58,836 bases of DNA from Corallococcus sp. (GCA_023665205.1 JAMPEJ010000007.1:1-58836); one strand, 5' to 3'. Shown: positions 35,916 to 45,389, counted from the stretch's first letter. Program-made: numbers and translations. The notes: generated by a model from the letters alone, not told the origin.

Positions 35916-36104
35916 ACAAAAACTTTTATACTTGCCGACATTTCTTATAAAAACAAAACCGCTAAAACATATGCACTACCGCGCAAGCAAACATACGACA
36001 AAAATTTTTTATTGTACAAAACTACTTAATTGCCAAACGTAAATTACCGTGTGCGCGAGCAAGTAATCTAGACCTTCCGCAAAAAAATTACGGAAAATCG
36101 GGTA

Positions 36105-36133
36105 TTGACAAACGTCCGAATATATAATAGAAT
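36105..36133 (+). promoter_or_regulatory. Promoter of cdd
   Basis: TTGACA (36105-36110), 17 bases, TAGAAT (36128-36133). A CCCCTAAAAAGGGA sequence is in the leader. Confidence 0.78.
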
Positions 36134-36183
36134 AGTAGCCCACCCCTAAAAAGGGAACGGAAAACCGACAGGAGATTTTTACA

Positions 36184-36594
36184 ATGACCGATTACAAACA
36201 ACTTGTAAAGGAAGCATACGAGGCGCAAAAATTTGCATACATCCCCTACTCCAACTGGGCGGTAGGCGCCGCTCTTTTGACCAAAGACGGCAAAATATAC
36301 CGCGGCTGCAATATAGAAAGTTCTACGTTTTCACCCACCAACTGTGCTGAACGAACGGCGATATTCAAGGCCGTATCAGAAGGCGAACACGATTTTGTTG
36401 CCATTGCAATTGTCGGAAACGACAAAAATACCAAGATCGGCGAGGGCGACTTTTGCCCGCCTTGCGGAGTGTGCCGTCAGGTGATGGCGGAATTTTGCAA
36501 CGTCGACTTTGAAATCGTATTGGCAAAAGGATACGACGACTACAAAGTGTACACACTGGGCGAACTGATGCCGCTTATCAGCAAACCGCTGTAA
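36184..36594 (+). CDS. cdd: Cytidine deaminase
   Basis: Zinc enzyme of pyrimidine salvage (cytidine to uridine), 136 residues. The short tetrameric form: GCNIESSTFSPTNCAERTA supplies C54 and catalytic E56; CPPCGVCRQ supplies C94 and C97. AGGAG lies nine bases before the ATG. It is monocistronic with its own promoter; the next 230 bases may encode a structured RNA. Confidence 0.96.
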   Translation: MTDYKQLVKEAYEAQKFAYIPYSNWAVGAALLTKDGKIYRGCNIESSTFSPTNCAERTAIFKAVSEGEHDFVAIAIVGNDKNTKIGEGDFCPPCGVCRQVMAEFCNVDFEIVLAKGYDDYKVYTLGELMPLISKPL

Positions 36595-36606
36595 TAATCC
36601 GGACAC

Positions 36607-36794
36607 ACGACGTTCAGAAACCCAGCCGCCGTAATACAGCGGTTGAACTCTGAAAATCTTTCTTTGTCACGAGCTACGACTTACAGGGAAGGTTGCTGCA
36701 CGCAACTTTCATTTTTATCCGCGGAGAGACGGAATCCCGCCATTTACAATAATGCGTAATTTTAATGCCGAGCGAGAATCGGTATTCACGTTGT
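36607..36794 (+). ncRNA. Candidate structured RNA downstream of cdd
   Basis: About 190 bases closed by ACGACGT (36607-36613) and ACGTTGT (36788-36794), one G-U pair. Inside are several stems: TTCAGA/TCTGAA around CCGC/GCGG (about 36613-36652), GTTGC/GCAAC (about 36704-36718), and AATGCCGA/TCGGTATT (about 36763-36787). A 15-bp terminator follows at once. No reading frame fits. It could be a 6S-like RNA by size and closing stem, or a processed tail of cdd mRNA; I recognise no family sequence. Confidence 0.35.
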
Positions 36795-36796
36795 AC

Positions 36797-36835
36797 AAAA
36801 GGCAATTGCTTATTGAAAAGCAATTGCCTTTTTTT
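36797..36835. terminator. 15-bp bidirectional terminator
   Basis: Perfect stem AAAAGGCAATTGCTT/AAGCAATTGCCTTTT, loop ATTGAA, then more T. Ends the plus-strand transcript and probably the convergent DUF1292 operon. Confidence 0.9.
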
Positions 36836-36926
36836 CACATTCTAAAAATTACGTACCGCAAGCGTGCAAAAACAAAACGCTGCATTACAAAATATCGTTT
36901 TGCCGTTACAGTTGCCTGAACAACCG

Positions 36927-37232
36927 TTATTTACCAAAATCTTCGTCACATAAACGGTAATACTCGTCAAATACTTTCGAGGACAGTTTGTCGTCGGTCA
37001 CCAATTCCAAATTTTCCTCGTCGTCTTTGCCGTTAGCGAGTCTAAATACAAACGCCTCGTCTTCAGCAATGTCTTCCATGCTTAGCGGACGCAAAATACA
37101 GTAGACTTCCTCTCCCAAAGGTATGGTAGCAATTTGCTCGAACTCTACTTCCTCGCCTTCTTCGTTTTGCAATACAATATTTTCCGTATCGTTTTCGTCG
37201 GTTAAAATTTCAAAAACAGATTTTTCTTGCAA
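36927..37232 (-). CDS. DUF1292 family protein
   Basis: 101 residues, very acidic, soluble. ENIVLQNEEGEEVEFEQIATIPLGEEVYCILRPL is the conserved DUF1292 core, found in most Firmicutes next to translation or cell-division genes; no function is established. The start is TTG at 37232 with AAGGAG seven bases upstream. It follows the two PII-like genes by 80 bases and may share their transcript. Confidence 0.85.
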   Translation of the reverse strand: MQEKSVFEILTDENDTENIVLQNEEGEEVEFEQIATIPLGEEVYCILRPLSMEDIAEDEAFVFRLANGKDDEENLELVTDDKLSSKVFDEYYRLCDEDFGK

Positions 37233-37313
37233 AGTAATTCTCCTTGCCCGCGCTAGCAGGCGAAATGTTTTATTGAGACATTACAATACTATAAACCCCA
37301 AAAGGGTTCAAAA

Positions 37314-37775
37314 CTATTTTTCTTTGCGATCGCCGGTTTCAGACGAATCTTCCTGCAATGATTCCTTAACGGCAGAAACTTCCTCCGCGTTCGTTTCTGC
37401 AACATTTTTTGCATTTTCTTGCGCAGGACCGTCCTCCTTACCTTCCTCCGCAATTTTTGCAACCGGAGCAGACAATCCCACGACGTCTTCCACAGGAAGA
37501 CTGAAAGCAATACCGCCGCCGGCCGTTTGCAAACCTACGTTTTGATAAAGTGAATGCAAAATTGCGTCGCGGATCTCGCTTTCCACCAAAATCATTACGA
37601 CTTCTTTTTCCGGCTGAATAGAAATATTGAATATTTTTTCCGCCTCTGCATTAGCAGTGCCGCGAGCGTGCAAAACGGTGCCGCCGCGAGCTCCGAAGGA
37701 ACGCGCCGCGTCCATTACCGCTTCGGAAAAGCCTGCGTTTACTATACAAAGGATAACTTCGTGTTTGTAGTCCAT
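37314..37775 (-). CDS. PII-like signalling protein with an acidic tail
   Basis: 153 residues. The first 105 match the ferredoxin-like PII fold: HEVILCIVNAGFSEAVMDAARSFGARGGTVLHARGT, then KEVVMILVESEIRDAILHSLY. The region ARGTANAEAEKIFNISIQPEKE is in the place of the T-loop but lacks the uridylylation Tyr motif of GlnB. The last 45 residues are a Glu/Ala-rich unstructured tail (EEGKEDGPAQENAKN). It forms a set with the second PII-like gene and the DUF1538 membrane protein, and probably senses a small ligand to gate it. Confidence 0.82.
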   Translation of the reverse strand: MDYKHEVILCIVNAGFSEAVMDAARSFGARGGTVLHARGTANAEAEKIFNISIQPEKEVVMILVESEIRDAILHSLYQNVGLQTAGGGIAFSLPVEDVVGLSAPVAKIAEEGKEDGPAQENAKNVAETNAEEVSAVKESLQEDSSETGDRKEK

Positions 37776-37780
37776 AAGTA

Positions 37781-38215
37781 TTACTCCTTATTTGCCAAAA
37801 AGCGATAGATAAGCACACCTATCGTGGAAGTCATCGGTACGGTGAAAGCCACACCTTTGCCGCCGCGGATAGTCTTGAATTTTTGTTCTAACGCGGAAAG
37901 CGCGGATTTAACGTTTGTTTTGGTAAGAACGCTGAACAAAACCGCCTTTTCCGTATCCGGAGTAAGCAAACCCAAGGCGCGCTGAGCAGTGCCGAATGCC
38001 GACAAGTCCAACTGCATATTGCTTTGAAATGACTGGATAAAATCCAAAAAGTAATCGGCTTTTTCACGGTTGACAACGGTAACAAGCAACGTCAGTTTTT
38101 CCGGCGCGAGATTTTGCGGCTGCTGCTTTTTGAACGGCGTCGCTCTTTTTATTTTTTTTATCGGCTTTTTGATTTTTTCCGCAAGGGGAGCGGTTTCGGT
38201 TTTAGTCTTTTTCAT
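37781..38215 (-). CDS. Second PII-like protein
   Basis: 144 residues. A basic, Lys/Pro-rich N-terminal extension (about 1-38: AEKIKKPIKKIKRATPFKKQQ) precedes a PII-type domain (LTLLVTVVNREKADYFLDFIQSF ... EKAVLFSVLTKTNVKSALSALEQKF ... GKGVAFTVPMTSTIGVLIYRFL). The sequence differs strongly from its neighbour, so they are probably not a recent duplicate; a heteromer is possible. Gap to the DUF1538 gene ten bases, to the other PII gene six bases: a tight operon. Confidence 0.75.
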   Translation of the reverse strand: MKKTKTETAPLAEKIKKPIKKIKRATPFKKQQPQNLAPEKLTLLVTVVNREKADYFLDFIQSFQSNMQLDLSAFGTAQRALGLLTPDTEKAVLFSVLTKTNVKSALSALEQKFKTIRGGKGVAFTVPMTSTIGVLIYRFLANKE

Positions 38216-38224
38216 ACTGTCCCC

Positions 38225-39769
38225 CTACATAAAATTGATAATCTGTTCGTCGTCGGCGTTCAAAATACGGTTCATGGCAATTTTTTCGCGCATCTTTTTT
38301 GCCATTATCGCACGGAAGCCCAACAACTGTATAGTAATGAGAGGAGTCATTGCAACCAGCGCAACCACGCCGAACGCGTCGGTCAAAATGTTTGCAGCGC
38401 CTTTGCCTCCAACGTCCGCAGCGACGCACACGCCGATTGCGAACGGCAAAATAAAACTGGAAGTAAGCGGGCCGGATGCAACGCCGCCGCTGTCGAACGC
38501 TATCGCCGTATAAAGTTTGGGTACGAAGAAACTTAGCCCTAACGACAGCAAATAGCCCGGGATAAGATAATACAACACAGAAAAGTGAAGCCAAATACGC
38601 AAAACCGACAGGCCTATTGCAATACCGACGCCGATAGAAAGCGCCAACATCATAGAACGCTTGCTTACGGCCTTTTCCGTAACTTCTTCCACCTGTTTGT
38701 TCAATACGCGAACTGCCGGCTCTGCCAAAACGACGACAGCGCCCAAAATGAAAGCGAATATGACGGAGATCGCGGGATGATTTTCGCCTGCGAGTTGCTC
38801 GCCGAGTTTATACCCTATTTTCATAAAGCCTGCCGACACCGCAGTAAGAAACAATACAAGTCCTACAAAAGTGTATACCAGACCTATAACTATACGCCAC
38901 AGCTTTTGTTTGGGCAGTTTAAGGCAGATAAACTGAAATACGAAAAAGAATACGGCAATAAGCCCCAATGACAGCGCAACTTCCTTTGTGACCGACCACA
39001 TGCTCGAAAAGAAGTCCGCCACTATATTTTGTCCCAACTCGTAACCGTTGGTAGGAATTTCCACAGCGCCGCCGCCGGAAACAACGCCCAAAATAAGCAC
39101 CGCTAAAATAGGTCCTATCGAGCACATGGCAATAAGTCCGAAACTGTTTTCCGTAGAATTTTTGCCGCCCAAAGTTTGCGAAATACCTACGCCCAACGCC
39201 ATAATAAACGGCACGGTGATGGGTCCGGTCGTAACTCCGCCGGAATCGAAGGAAAGTGCCAAAAAGTCCATATTGCCGGTTTCGATCAGCAATGCGGCAA
39301 GGGCGAACAAACACATATAAAAGAACATCAAGAGCCAGGACAAAGTAACCTTGAAAACCATTTTTAGGACTGCCAACAAAAGAAACGCGCCTACGCCCAC
39401 GCCGACGGATATTATAAGCACCGTCGGGTTGACCTTGGCAGAAATTTGGCTTGCCAAAACGGACAAATCAGGCTCTGCAACGGTTATGAGTACGCCCATA
39501 GCAAAACATACCGTCAACAAGACGGAAAGTTTTTTTGACTTGGTAAGTCCGGTACCCATGTAGTCGCCCATGGGGGTCATGGCTATATCCGCGCCCAAGT
39601 TAAACAGGCTGATACCCAATACCGCCAAAAGCGCCGAAACGCAAAAAACGCCGATTTCCGTACCCGAAAGACTGACGAAAGGAGTGCAGCACAAAAGCAG
39701 TACCAACACCACTACGGGCAGCACCGAAAGTACAGATTCTTTAGTTTTTACCCAAAGAGCATGTCCCAC
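38225..39769 (-). CDS. DUF1538 family membrane transporter-like protein
   Basis: 514 residues, roughly 12-14 hydrophobic helices in two homologous halves. Each half has the same motif: FDSGGVTTGPITVPFIMALGVG and FDSGGVASGPLTSSFILPFAIG, an internal repeat typical of inverted or duplicated transporters. The start is GTG at 39769 with GAGGT seven bases before it. The family is uncharacterised; the constant company of PII-like genes suggests a transporter whose activity is gated by PII binding, as GlnK gates AmtB. The transported substance is unknown. Confidence 0.82.
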   Translation of the reverse strand: MGHALWVKTKESVLSVLPVVVLVLLLCCTPFVSLSGTEIGVFCVSALLAVLGISLFNLGADIAMTPMGDYMGTGLTKSKKLSVLLTVCFAMGVLITVAEPDLSVLASQISAKVNPTVLIISVGVGVGAFLLLAVLKMVFKVTLSWLLMFFYMCLFALAALLIETGNMDFLALSFDSGGVTTGPITVPFIMALGVGISQTLGGKNSTENSFGLIAMCSIGPILAVLILGVVSGGGAVEIPTNGYELGQNIVADFFSSMWSVTKEVALSLGLIAVFFFVFQFICLKLPKQKLWRIVIGLVYTFVGLVLFLTAVSAGFMKIGYKLGEQLAGENHPAISVIFAFILGAVVVLAEPAVRVLNKQVEEVTEKAVSKRSMMLALSIGVGIAIGLSVLRIWLHFSVLYYLIPGYLLSLGLSFFVPKLYTAIAFDSGGVASGPLTSSFILPFAIGVCVAADVGGKGAANILTDAFGVVALVAMTPLITIQLLGFRAIMAKKMREKIAMNRILNADDEQIINFM

Positions 39770-39788
39770 GTTTTTTACCTCGTAAATT

Positions 39789-39817
39789 ATGATAGCATTT
39801 TTAAGGAAATTTTGCAA
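39789..39817 (-). promoter_or_regulatory. Promoter of the DUF1538-PII operon
   Basis: Minus strand: TTGCAA (39812-39817), 17 bases, TATCAT (39789-39794). Confidence 0.62.
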
Positions 39818-39825
39818 TCGATTGC
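39814..39825. promoter_or_regulatory. Palindrome overlapping the -35 of the DUF1538-PII promoter
   Basis: Perfect 12-bp dyad GCAATCGATTGC overlaps the -35 hexamer. A repressor site is likely; the regulator is unknown. Confidence 0.4.
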
Positions 39826-39912
39826 GGCAAGTTGCTTAGCAGATAGTGTGCAAAATCTGGAGCGCATTTGTTAAACAACCGCCTTTGACTAAATATCCAA
39901 TAAGTAGAAATG

Positions 39913-39947
39913 AAAAAAATCTCACTTCACGAGGAAGTGAGATTTTT
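39913..39947. terminator. Terminator of the str operon (after tuf)
   Basis: 12-bp stem AAATCTCACTTC/GAAGTGAGATTT, loop ACGAG, seven A on the left as minus-strand T-run. Confidence 0.9.
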
Positions 39948-39975
39948 ATTTGATCGTTAATTTCGGATTTCCAAA

Positions 39976-41187
39976 TTACTTAATAATTTTGGAAACAACT
40001 CCGGAACCTACCGTGTGGCCGCCTTCGCGGATAGCGAAACGAAGTCCGTCTTCCATTGCGATGGGGGTGATCAGTTGCACTTTGATGTGCGTGTGGTCGC
40101 CGGGCATAACCATTTCTACGCCGGGATCAAGTTCGATAGTACCCGTAACGTCGGTCGTACGGAAATAGAATTGAGGACGGTATCCCTTGAAGAACGGGCT
40201 GTGACGTCCGCCTTCTTCCTTGGTCAAAACGTACACTTGACCTTCAAATTCCGTGTGAGGAGTAACCGATTTGGGTTTAGCAACGACTTGTCCGCGTTCG
40301 ATTTCTTTACGGTCTACGCCGCGAAGCAACAAACCTACGTTGTCGCCTGCAAAGGCTTCGTCCAAAAGTTTACGGAACATTTCAACGCCGGTAACAACGG
40401 AAGTTTTGATTTCGTCTTTCAAACCTACGATTTCTACGGGGTCGGAAGGTTTAACGGAACCGCGCTCTACTCTACCGGTAGCAACGGTACCGCGTCCGGT
40501 GATCGTAAACACGTCTTCGACAGGCATCAAGAAAGGCTTGTCGGTGTCACGAGCGGGAGTGGGGATGTACGCGTCAACTGCATCCATCAAATCCAAAATG
40601 GGTTTGTAAACGGGGCTGTTGATGTCGTGGTCGCCGCCTTGATAAGCGTCGATAGCAGCCTTAGCGGATCCTTTAACGATAGGAAGTTCGTCGCCGGGGA
40701 ATTCGTACTTGGAAAGAAGTTCGCGAACTTCCATTTCTACGAGTTCAAGCAATTCTTCGTCGTCGACGAGGTCGGTTTTGTTCATGAATACTACGATATA
40801 AGGCACGCCAACCTGACGGGCAAGCAAGATATGCTCGCGGGTTTGAGGCATCGGGCCGTCTGCAGAGGAAACAACCAAGATAGCGCCGTCCATTTGAGCT
40901 GCGCCGGTGATCATGTTTTTGACATAGTCGGCGTGGCCGGGGCAATCTACGTGAGCGTAGTGGCGTTTTTCCGTTTCGTATTCGACGTGAGCGGTGTTGA
41001 TTGTGATACCGCGCGCTCTTTCTTCCGGAGCCTTGTCGATTTGGTCGTAAGCCATAACTTCTGCGTTAGTCTTCATGGAAAGAACCATTGTAATAGCAGC
41101 AGTAAGGGTTGTCTTGCCGTGGTCTACGTGACCGATTGTTCCAATGTTAACGTGGGGTTTGCTTCTGTCAAATTTCGCTTTTGCCAT
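39976..41187 (-). CDS. tuf: Elongation factor Tu
   Basis: Delivers aminoacyl-tRNA to the ribosome. 403 residues from ATG 41187 ([28 protein letters not shown]). G motifs: [21 protein letters not shown]. Domains II and III are intact to the end ([10 protein letters not shown]). AGGAGG lies 11 bases upstream. Besides read-through from fusA, a promoter is visible directly ahead. Confidence 0.99.
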   Translation of the reverse strand: MAKAKFDRSKPHVNIGTIGHVDHGKTTLTAAITMVLSMKTNAEVMAYDQIDKAPEERARGITINTAHVEYETEKRHYAHVDCPGHADYVKNMITGAAQMDGAILVVSSADGPMPQTREHILLARQVGVPYIVVFMNKTDLVDDEELLELVEMEVRELLSKYEFPGDELPIVKGSAKAAIDAYQGGDHDINSPVYKPILDLMDAVDAYIPTPARDTDKPFLMPVEDVFTITGRGTVATGRVERGSVKPSDPVEIVGLKDEIKTSVVTGVEMFRKLLDEAFAGDNVGLLLRGVDRKEIERGQVVAKPKSVTPHTEFEGQVYVLTKEEGGRHSPFFKGYRPQFYFRTTDVTGTIELDPGVEMVMPGDHTHIKVQLITPIAMEDGLRFAIREGGHTVGSGVVSKIIK

Positions 41188-41242
41188 TGTTGTGAATTCC
41201 TCCTGATTATTTGATTGTAGCAAAAATTAAATTTCTTTTTTT

Positions 41243-41271
41243 ATTATAACTTATTTTTTGGTTTTGGTCTA
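41243..41271 (-). promoter_or_regulatory. Candidate tuf-specific promoter
   Basis: Minus strand: TAGACC (41266-41271), 17 bases, TATAAT (41243-41248), in the AT-rich fusA-tuf gap. Would allow extra EF-Tu expression. Confidence 0.5.
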
Positions 41272-41336
41272 TACTTTTTGAAAAGTTTTTGCCAAAAGTT
41301 TTTACCGAAAAATTTGCGTTTGAACGCTGCAAAGGA

Positions 41337-43436
41337 TTATTTGTTTGCGCCTTCTTTGGCAATTTTTTCTTTGATAGCTTTGGGAACTTCGGCAAAGTGG
41401 TCAAACTGCATCGTATAATTGCCGCGTCCCTGCGTACGGCTACGCAAGTCCGTTGCATAACCGAACATCTCCGCCAAGGGAATAAACGCGTTGACAACCT
41501 GTACTCCGTTGCGCAACTCGATACCGGAAACGTTGCCGCGGCGGCTGGACACGTTGCCCATTACGTCGCCCAAATATTCCTCCGGCATGGTTATTTCCAC
41601 TTTCATCATGGGTTCCAACAAAATGGGATCAGCCTTGGACGCGGCGTTTTTGAACGCCAACGAACCTGCAATTTTGAATGCCATTTCGCTACTGTCCACC
41701 GCGTGGAAACTACCGTCGTACACGGTAACTTTGAAGTCCACCACTTCGTATCCTGCCAAAGGACCAGTTTTGGACGCTTCCACGATACCGTTGTTGATAG
41801 GTTGGATGTATTCTTTGGGAATACTGCCGCCCACCGTTGCGTCCACAAATTCGTAGCCTTTGCCGGCTTCTTGCGGTTCCATTTTAATTTTGCAGTGACC
41901 GTACTGACCTTTACCGCCGGATTGACGCACGTACTTGCCTTCCGCCTCCACCGCTTTGGTGATAGTTTCGCGATAGCTGACTTGCGGTTTACCTACGTTG
42001 GCTTCCACCTTGAACTCGCGGAGCAATCTGTCCACGATAATTTCCAAGTGTAACTCGCCCATACCGGCAATAATAGTTTGTCCGGTTTCTTGGTCGGTAT
42101 AAGTTTTGAAAGTAGGATCTTCCTCGGCAAGTTTGATAAGCGCAAGGGTCATTTTTTCCTGACCGGCTTTTGTTTTGGGCTCAATCGCCACCTTGATGAC
42201 CGGTTCAGGGAAAACCATGCTGTCCAACACGATAGGATCTTTTTCCACGCACAGCGTATCGCCGGTCGTAGTATCTTTAAGTCCTACAAGCGCAACTATT
42301 TCGCCCGCATAGGTTTCGTCGATTTCTTCGCGTTGAGCGGCGTGCATTTGCAAAACTTTCGTTATGCGTTCGCGCTTGCCTTTTGTGGAGTTGTACACGT
42401 AACTGCCGGCTTGCAGCGTGCCGCTGTATACGCGGCAATACGCAAGTTTGCCTACGAAAGGATCGGCCACGATTTTGAACGCCAAACCGCAGAACGGTTC
42501 TTTGTCGTCAGTTTTGCGTACAATTTGTTTGCTTTCGTCCTTGACGTCGAAACCGACAACGTGGTCGATATCGACGGGACTGGGCAAATACTCGCACACG
42601 GCGTCCAACAACTTTTGTACGCCCTTGTTTTTGTAAGCCGTACCGCACAACACGGGGTTGACTTTAAGTTCGATAACCGCTTTGCGCAAAGTCTTTTTAA
42701 TTTCGTCAACGGACAAATCGCCGGTTTCGAAGAACTTTTCCATAAGCGCGTCGTCGCAGCCTGCAATAAACTCTACAAGCTCGTCGTGCGCTTTGTTGAC
42801 CTCTGCAACCATATCGGCGGGGATCTCGCCCTCGTCTATCTTAACGCCCGTAGGATCGTTGTAGAAATATGCTTTTTTGGTGATAACGTCTACCAGACCT
42901 ACAAAATTTTCTTCCTTGCCGATAGGCAACTGAATGGGCATTGCGTTGGCTTTAAGGCGTTCGCGCATCATTTTGACGACGTTGTAGAAATTTGCGCCGT
43001 TGATATCCATCTTATTGACAAAAGCGATTCTGGGTACGTTGTACTTGGAAGCTTGATGCCAAACGGTTTCGCTTTGCGGTTCTACTCCGCCTTTCGCGCA
43101 GAATACTGCCACCGCTCCGTCCAAAACGCGCAAACTGCGTTCTACTTCTACGGTAAAGTCCACGTGTCCCGGAGTATCGATAAGATTGATACGGTAATCT
43201 ACGTTGTCGTAGTGATCCACCCAGTGTACGGTCGTTGCGGCGCTGGCAATGGTTATGCCGCGTTCCTGCTCCTGAGCCATGCTGTCCATAACGGCGGTTC
43301 CCTCGTGGGTTTCGCCGATTTTACGGGTTTTGCCGGAAAAGAACAGGATTCTTTCGCTTGTTGTTGTTTTACCTGCGTCGATGTGCGCCATAATACCTAT
43401 GTTGCGCACGTTTTGCAGGGGATAAATTCTAGCCAT
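41337..43436 (-). CDS. fusA: Elongation factor G
   Basis: Translocase GTPase of the ribosome, 699 residues. GTP-binding motifs: [44 protein letters not shown]; domains II-V follow to [19 protein letters not shown]. Normal length. It follows rpsG by 131 bases and precedes tuf by 149 bases. Confidence 0.99.
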   Translation of the reverse strand: MARIYPLQNVRNIGIMAHIDAGKTTTSERILFFSGKTRKIGETHEGTAVMDSMAQEQERGITIASAATTVHWVDHYDNVDYRINLIDTPGHVDFTVEVERSLRVLDGAVAVFCAKGGVEPQSETVWHQASKYNVPRIAFVNKMDINGANFYNVVKMMRERLKANAMPIQLPIGKEENFVGLVDVITKKAYFYNDPTGVKIDEGEIPADMVAEVNKAHDELVEFIAGCDDALMEKFFETGDLSVDEIKKTLRKAVIELKVNPVLCGTAYKNKGVQKLLDAVCEYLPSPVDIDHVVGFDVKDESKQIVRKTDDKEPFCGLAFKIVADPFVGKLAYCRVYSGTLQAGSYVYNSTKGKRERITKVLQMHAAQREEIDETYAGEIVALVGLKDTTTGDTLCVEKDPIVLDSMVFPEPVIKVAIEPKTKAGQEKMTLALIKLAEEDPTFKTYTDQETGQTIIAGMGELHLEIIVDRLLREFKVEANVGKPQVSYRETITKAVEAEGKYVRQSGGKGQYGHCKIKMEPQEAGKGYEFVDATVGGSIPKEYIQPINNGIVEASKTGPLAGYEVVDFKVTVYDGSFHAVDSSEMAFKIAGSLAFKNAASKADPILLEPMMKVEITMPEEYLGDVMGNVSSRRGNVSGIELRNGVQVVNAFIPLAEMFGYATDLRSRTQGRGNYTMQFDHFAEVPKAIKEKIAKEGANK

Positions 43437-43567
43437 AAATATTTACTCCAAACTCCGTTTTGTCGCTTGCCCTACGCAAGTCCGACAAATAATAACAAAT
43501 TGCTTAAATTGCAACTTTTCGACGCAACTCTGCGTCAAAATACGTTTTTGCCTTACGGGGCAAAACG

Positions 43568-44038
43568 TTACCATCTAAAATGCGCAAACGCCTTGTTGGC
43601 TTCCGCAGCACGGTGCATTTCTTCTTTACGCTTGTATGCGCCGCCCTGTTCGTTGTACGCATCCATAAGTTCGTTTGCAAGACGCAGATACATAAATCTG
43701 TCGCCGCGTTTGCGAGCAAACAAAACCAACCAACGGATAGCCAAAGTTTGACGGCGTTCCGGACGAACCTCCATAGGTACTTGATAGTTAGCGCCGCCTA
43801 CGCGTCTTGCTTTGCATTCCAACATCGGCATAAGATTGTTGATGGCTTTGTTGAATACTTCCATTGGATCTTGTCCCGTCTTTGCCTTGATTTCGTCAAA
43901 AGCGCCGTAGACAATTTCCTGTGCCGTTCCCTTTTTGCCATCCTGCATAACTTGGTTGATAACCTTGGAAACTACTACGCTTCCGTATACGGGATCGGGC
44001 AATACTTCTCTTTTGGGAGCACGAACTCTTCTGGACAT
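43568..44038 (-). CDS. rpsG: Small ribosomal subunit protein uS7
   Basis: 156 residues. [20 protein letters not shown] and [29 protein letters not shown] are diagnostic. In E. coli S7 is the autogenous repressor of this operon through the rpsL-rpsG gap; here the gap is 192 bases and holds a long inverted repeat. Confidence 0.98.
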   Translation of the reverse strand: MSRRVRAPKREVLPDPVYGSVVVSKVINQVMQDGKKGTAQEIVYGAFDEIKAKTGQDPMEVFNKAINNLMPMLECKARRVGGANYQVPMEVRPERRQTLAIRWLVLFARKRGDRFMYLRLANELMDAYNEQGGAYKRKEEMHRAAEANKAFAHFRW

Positions 44039-44065
44039 AAACGTCTCCTCCTTTTTAGAATTTTG

Positions 44066-44181
44066 ATTTTCAATTTTGTTTTACCAATACAGCCGACTCG
44101 ACGCATTTTACAATGCGGAGAAACTTCTGCAACAAAAACCGTCGCATACTGCTCTACGGGCGAAAAGCCAAAATTGAAAAT
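44066..44181 (-). other. Long inverted repeat in the rpsL-rpsG gap
   Basis: Perfect 13-bp arms ATTTTCAATTTTG (44066-44078) and CAAAATTGAAAAT (44169-44181) enclose about 90 bases with an inner hairpin CGCATT/AATGCG (44102-44117). It nearly fills the gap between rpsL and rpsG. Confidence 0.6.
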
Positions 44182-44230
44182 TCCGACTATTCACCTTGAA
44201 CTGTAAGGTTTTAATGTGTGTCCCTATCTT

Positions 44231-44605
44231 TTATTTTTTGGGACGTTTTGCGCCGTACTTAGAGCGAGCCTGTTTGCGGTTGGCTACGCCTGCAGTATCC
44301 AACGTTCCACGGATAATGTGGTAACGGATACCGGGCAAATCTCTAACTCTGCCGCCGCGGATGAGCACTACGCTGTGTTCTTGCAAGTTGTGTCCTTCGC
44401 CGGGAATGTAGCAAGTACCTTCCATACCGTTGGTACGGCGAACACGGGCAATTTTACGCAATGCAGAGTTGGGCTTTTTGGGAGAAGTCGTGGTGACGTT
44501 TAAGCATACGCCGCGCTTTTGCGGACAACTGTCCAGAAGCGGAGACTTGCTCTTTTCTGCATCGCGCTTTCTTCCTTGCTTGATCAACTGATTGATTGTT
44601 GCCAT
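44231..44605 (-). CDS. rpsL: Small ribosomal subunit protein uS12
   Basis: 124 residues. [51 protein letters not shown] is typical; the Lys in TSPKKPNS that confers streptomycin resistance when mutated is wild type. AAGGAGG lies before the ATG. The upstream gap of 445 bases to the L7Ae-like gene is filled by a palindromic element. Confidence 0.98.
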   Translation of the reverse strand: MATINQLIKQGRKRDAEKSKSPLLDSCPQKRGVCLNVTTTSPKKPNSALRKIARVRRTNGMEGTCYIPGEGHNLQEHSVVLIRGGRVRDLPGIRYHIIRGTLDTAGVANRKQARSKYGAKRPKK

Positions 44606-44654
44606 TGTTTTACCTCCTTATAGTAGTGAATGTCGGAATTCTTTTGGAGAATTC

Positions 44655-44962
44655 TAGCCACACGGGATTTGAACCTGTAAGGTTTTGGCGGCGTTCTGAA
44701 CGGTTATTCTTCGTAAATCCACACTAGCAGTACATCCAGTACAGCGTCGCGTATCTTTACTTGTCTAACACGTCCATTCCATCCGCAAAAACTGCTACGC
44801 ACCGAAAGGGTGTAGGTTGTGTGTACCAACGCATCACAGATGCGTTCGTTTTCCGTCATTGCGTTGCGATAGCGTACTTGATGTACGTAAGAGCAACGGA
44901 ATGCGGGAAGGACGCGCAAGCTACGACATTTCGGCTTGCAGAGTTCAAGTCCCGTGTGGCTA
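44655..44962. repeat. Palindromic element with tRNA T-arm-like ends, upstream of rpsL
   Basis: About 308 bases with terminal inverted repeats TAGCCACACGGGATTTGAAC (44655-44674) and, reversed, the same with one change (44943-44962): 19 of 20 identical. Read outward, each end looks like the T-arm and acceptor 3' strand of a tRNA. The core at about 44853-44905 is a long hairpin: CCG, CATT, CGTTGC, GCGTAC, loop TTGAT, and the complements. It shares GTACGYAAGAGCRACRGAAT with element B at 32288-32452. No full tRNA can be folded and no reading frame is present. Confidence 0.65.
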
Positions 44963-45050
44963 TACAAAGCGCTTACGCGCAAAGTATCAAAATAATTATT
45001 CGGCGAGTTGTGGCGACCTTACGCCTTTTGCAAAGTCTGCCGACAAAAAC

Positions 45051-45290
45051 TCAGTCTTTGAGTTCCGCTACGGCGCCGCTGGGAACATCTATGCCGAACT
45101 GTGCGGCAATTTGTTCCATAGTGCCTTTACGCTCCACCTTTACGTTGTGAAGTTTTGCGACTTGCTCGATAGACTTTGTATAGTCTCTGTCAGCGTCGGT
45201 GGCAATGCATATCGTTTTTACGTCGTTTTCTGCAAGGCAGCGGAGAATTTGCTTTTTCCCTACAACTACTTTGTCTTTTTTATAATCCAT
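45051..45290 (-). CDS. L7Ae-family ribosomal/kink-turn RNA-binding protein (YbxF-like)
   Basis: 79 residues. VVGKKQILRCLAENDVKTICIATDADRDYTKSIEQVAKLHNVKVERKGTMEQIAAQFGIDVPSGAVAELKD is the standard YbxF/YlxQ pattern. These proteins bind kink-turn RNA in vitro in Bacillus. The place between rpoC and rpsL is canonical for Firmicutes. The gap to rpoC is about 100 bases. Confidence 0.92.
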   Translation of the reverse strand: MDYKKDKVVVGKKQILRCLAENDVKTICIATDADRDYTKSIEQVAKLHNVKVERKGTMEQIAAQFGIDVPSGAVAELKD

Positions 45291-45389
45291 AACACACCAA
45301 ATTATATTCTATCAAAACAGCACAAAACAGTCAAGCGTTTTAACTGCACTGCGCTTGACTGTTTTGAATCAAATTAGATTTCGAAAAAA

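Noticed and set aside
44640..44720. Possible tRNA gene on the minus strand (T-arm and acceptor-like 3' end at 44655-44675)
   Set aside because: The 5' acceptor strand, D-arm and anticodon arm are absent at the required distance. The mirrored copy at 44943-44962 shows that this is the terminal repeat of an element, not a tRNA.
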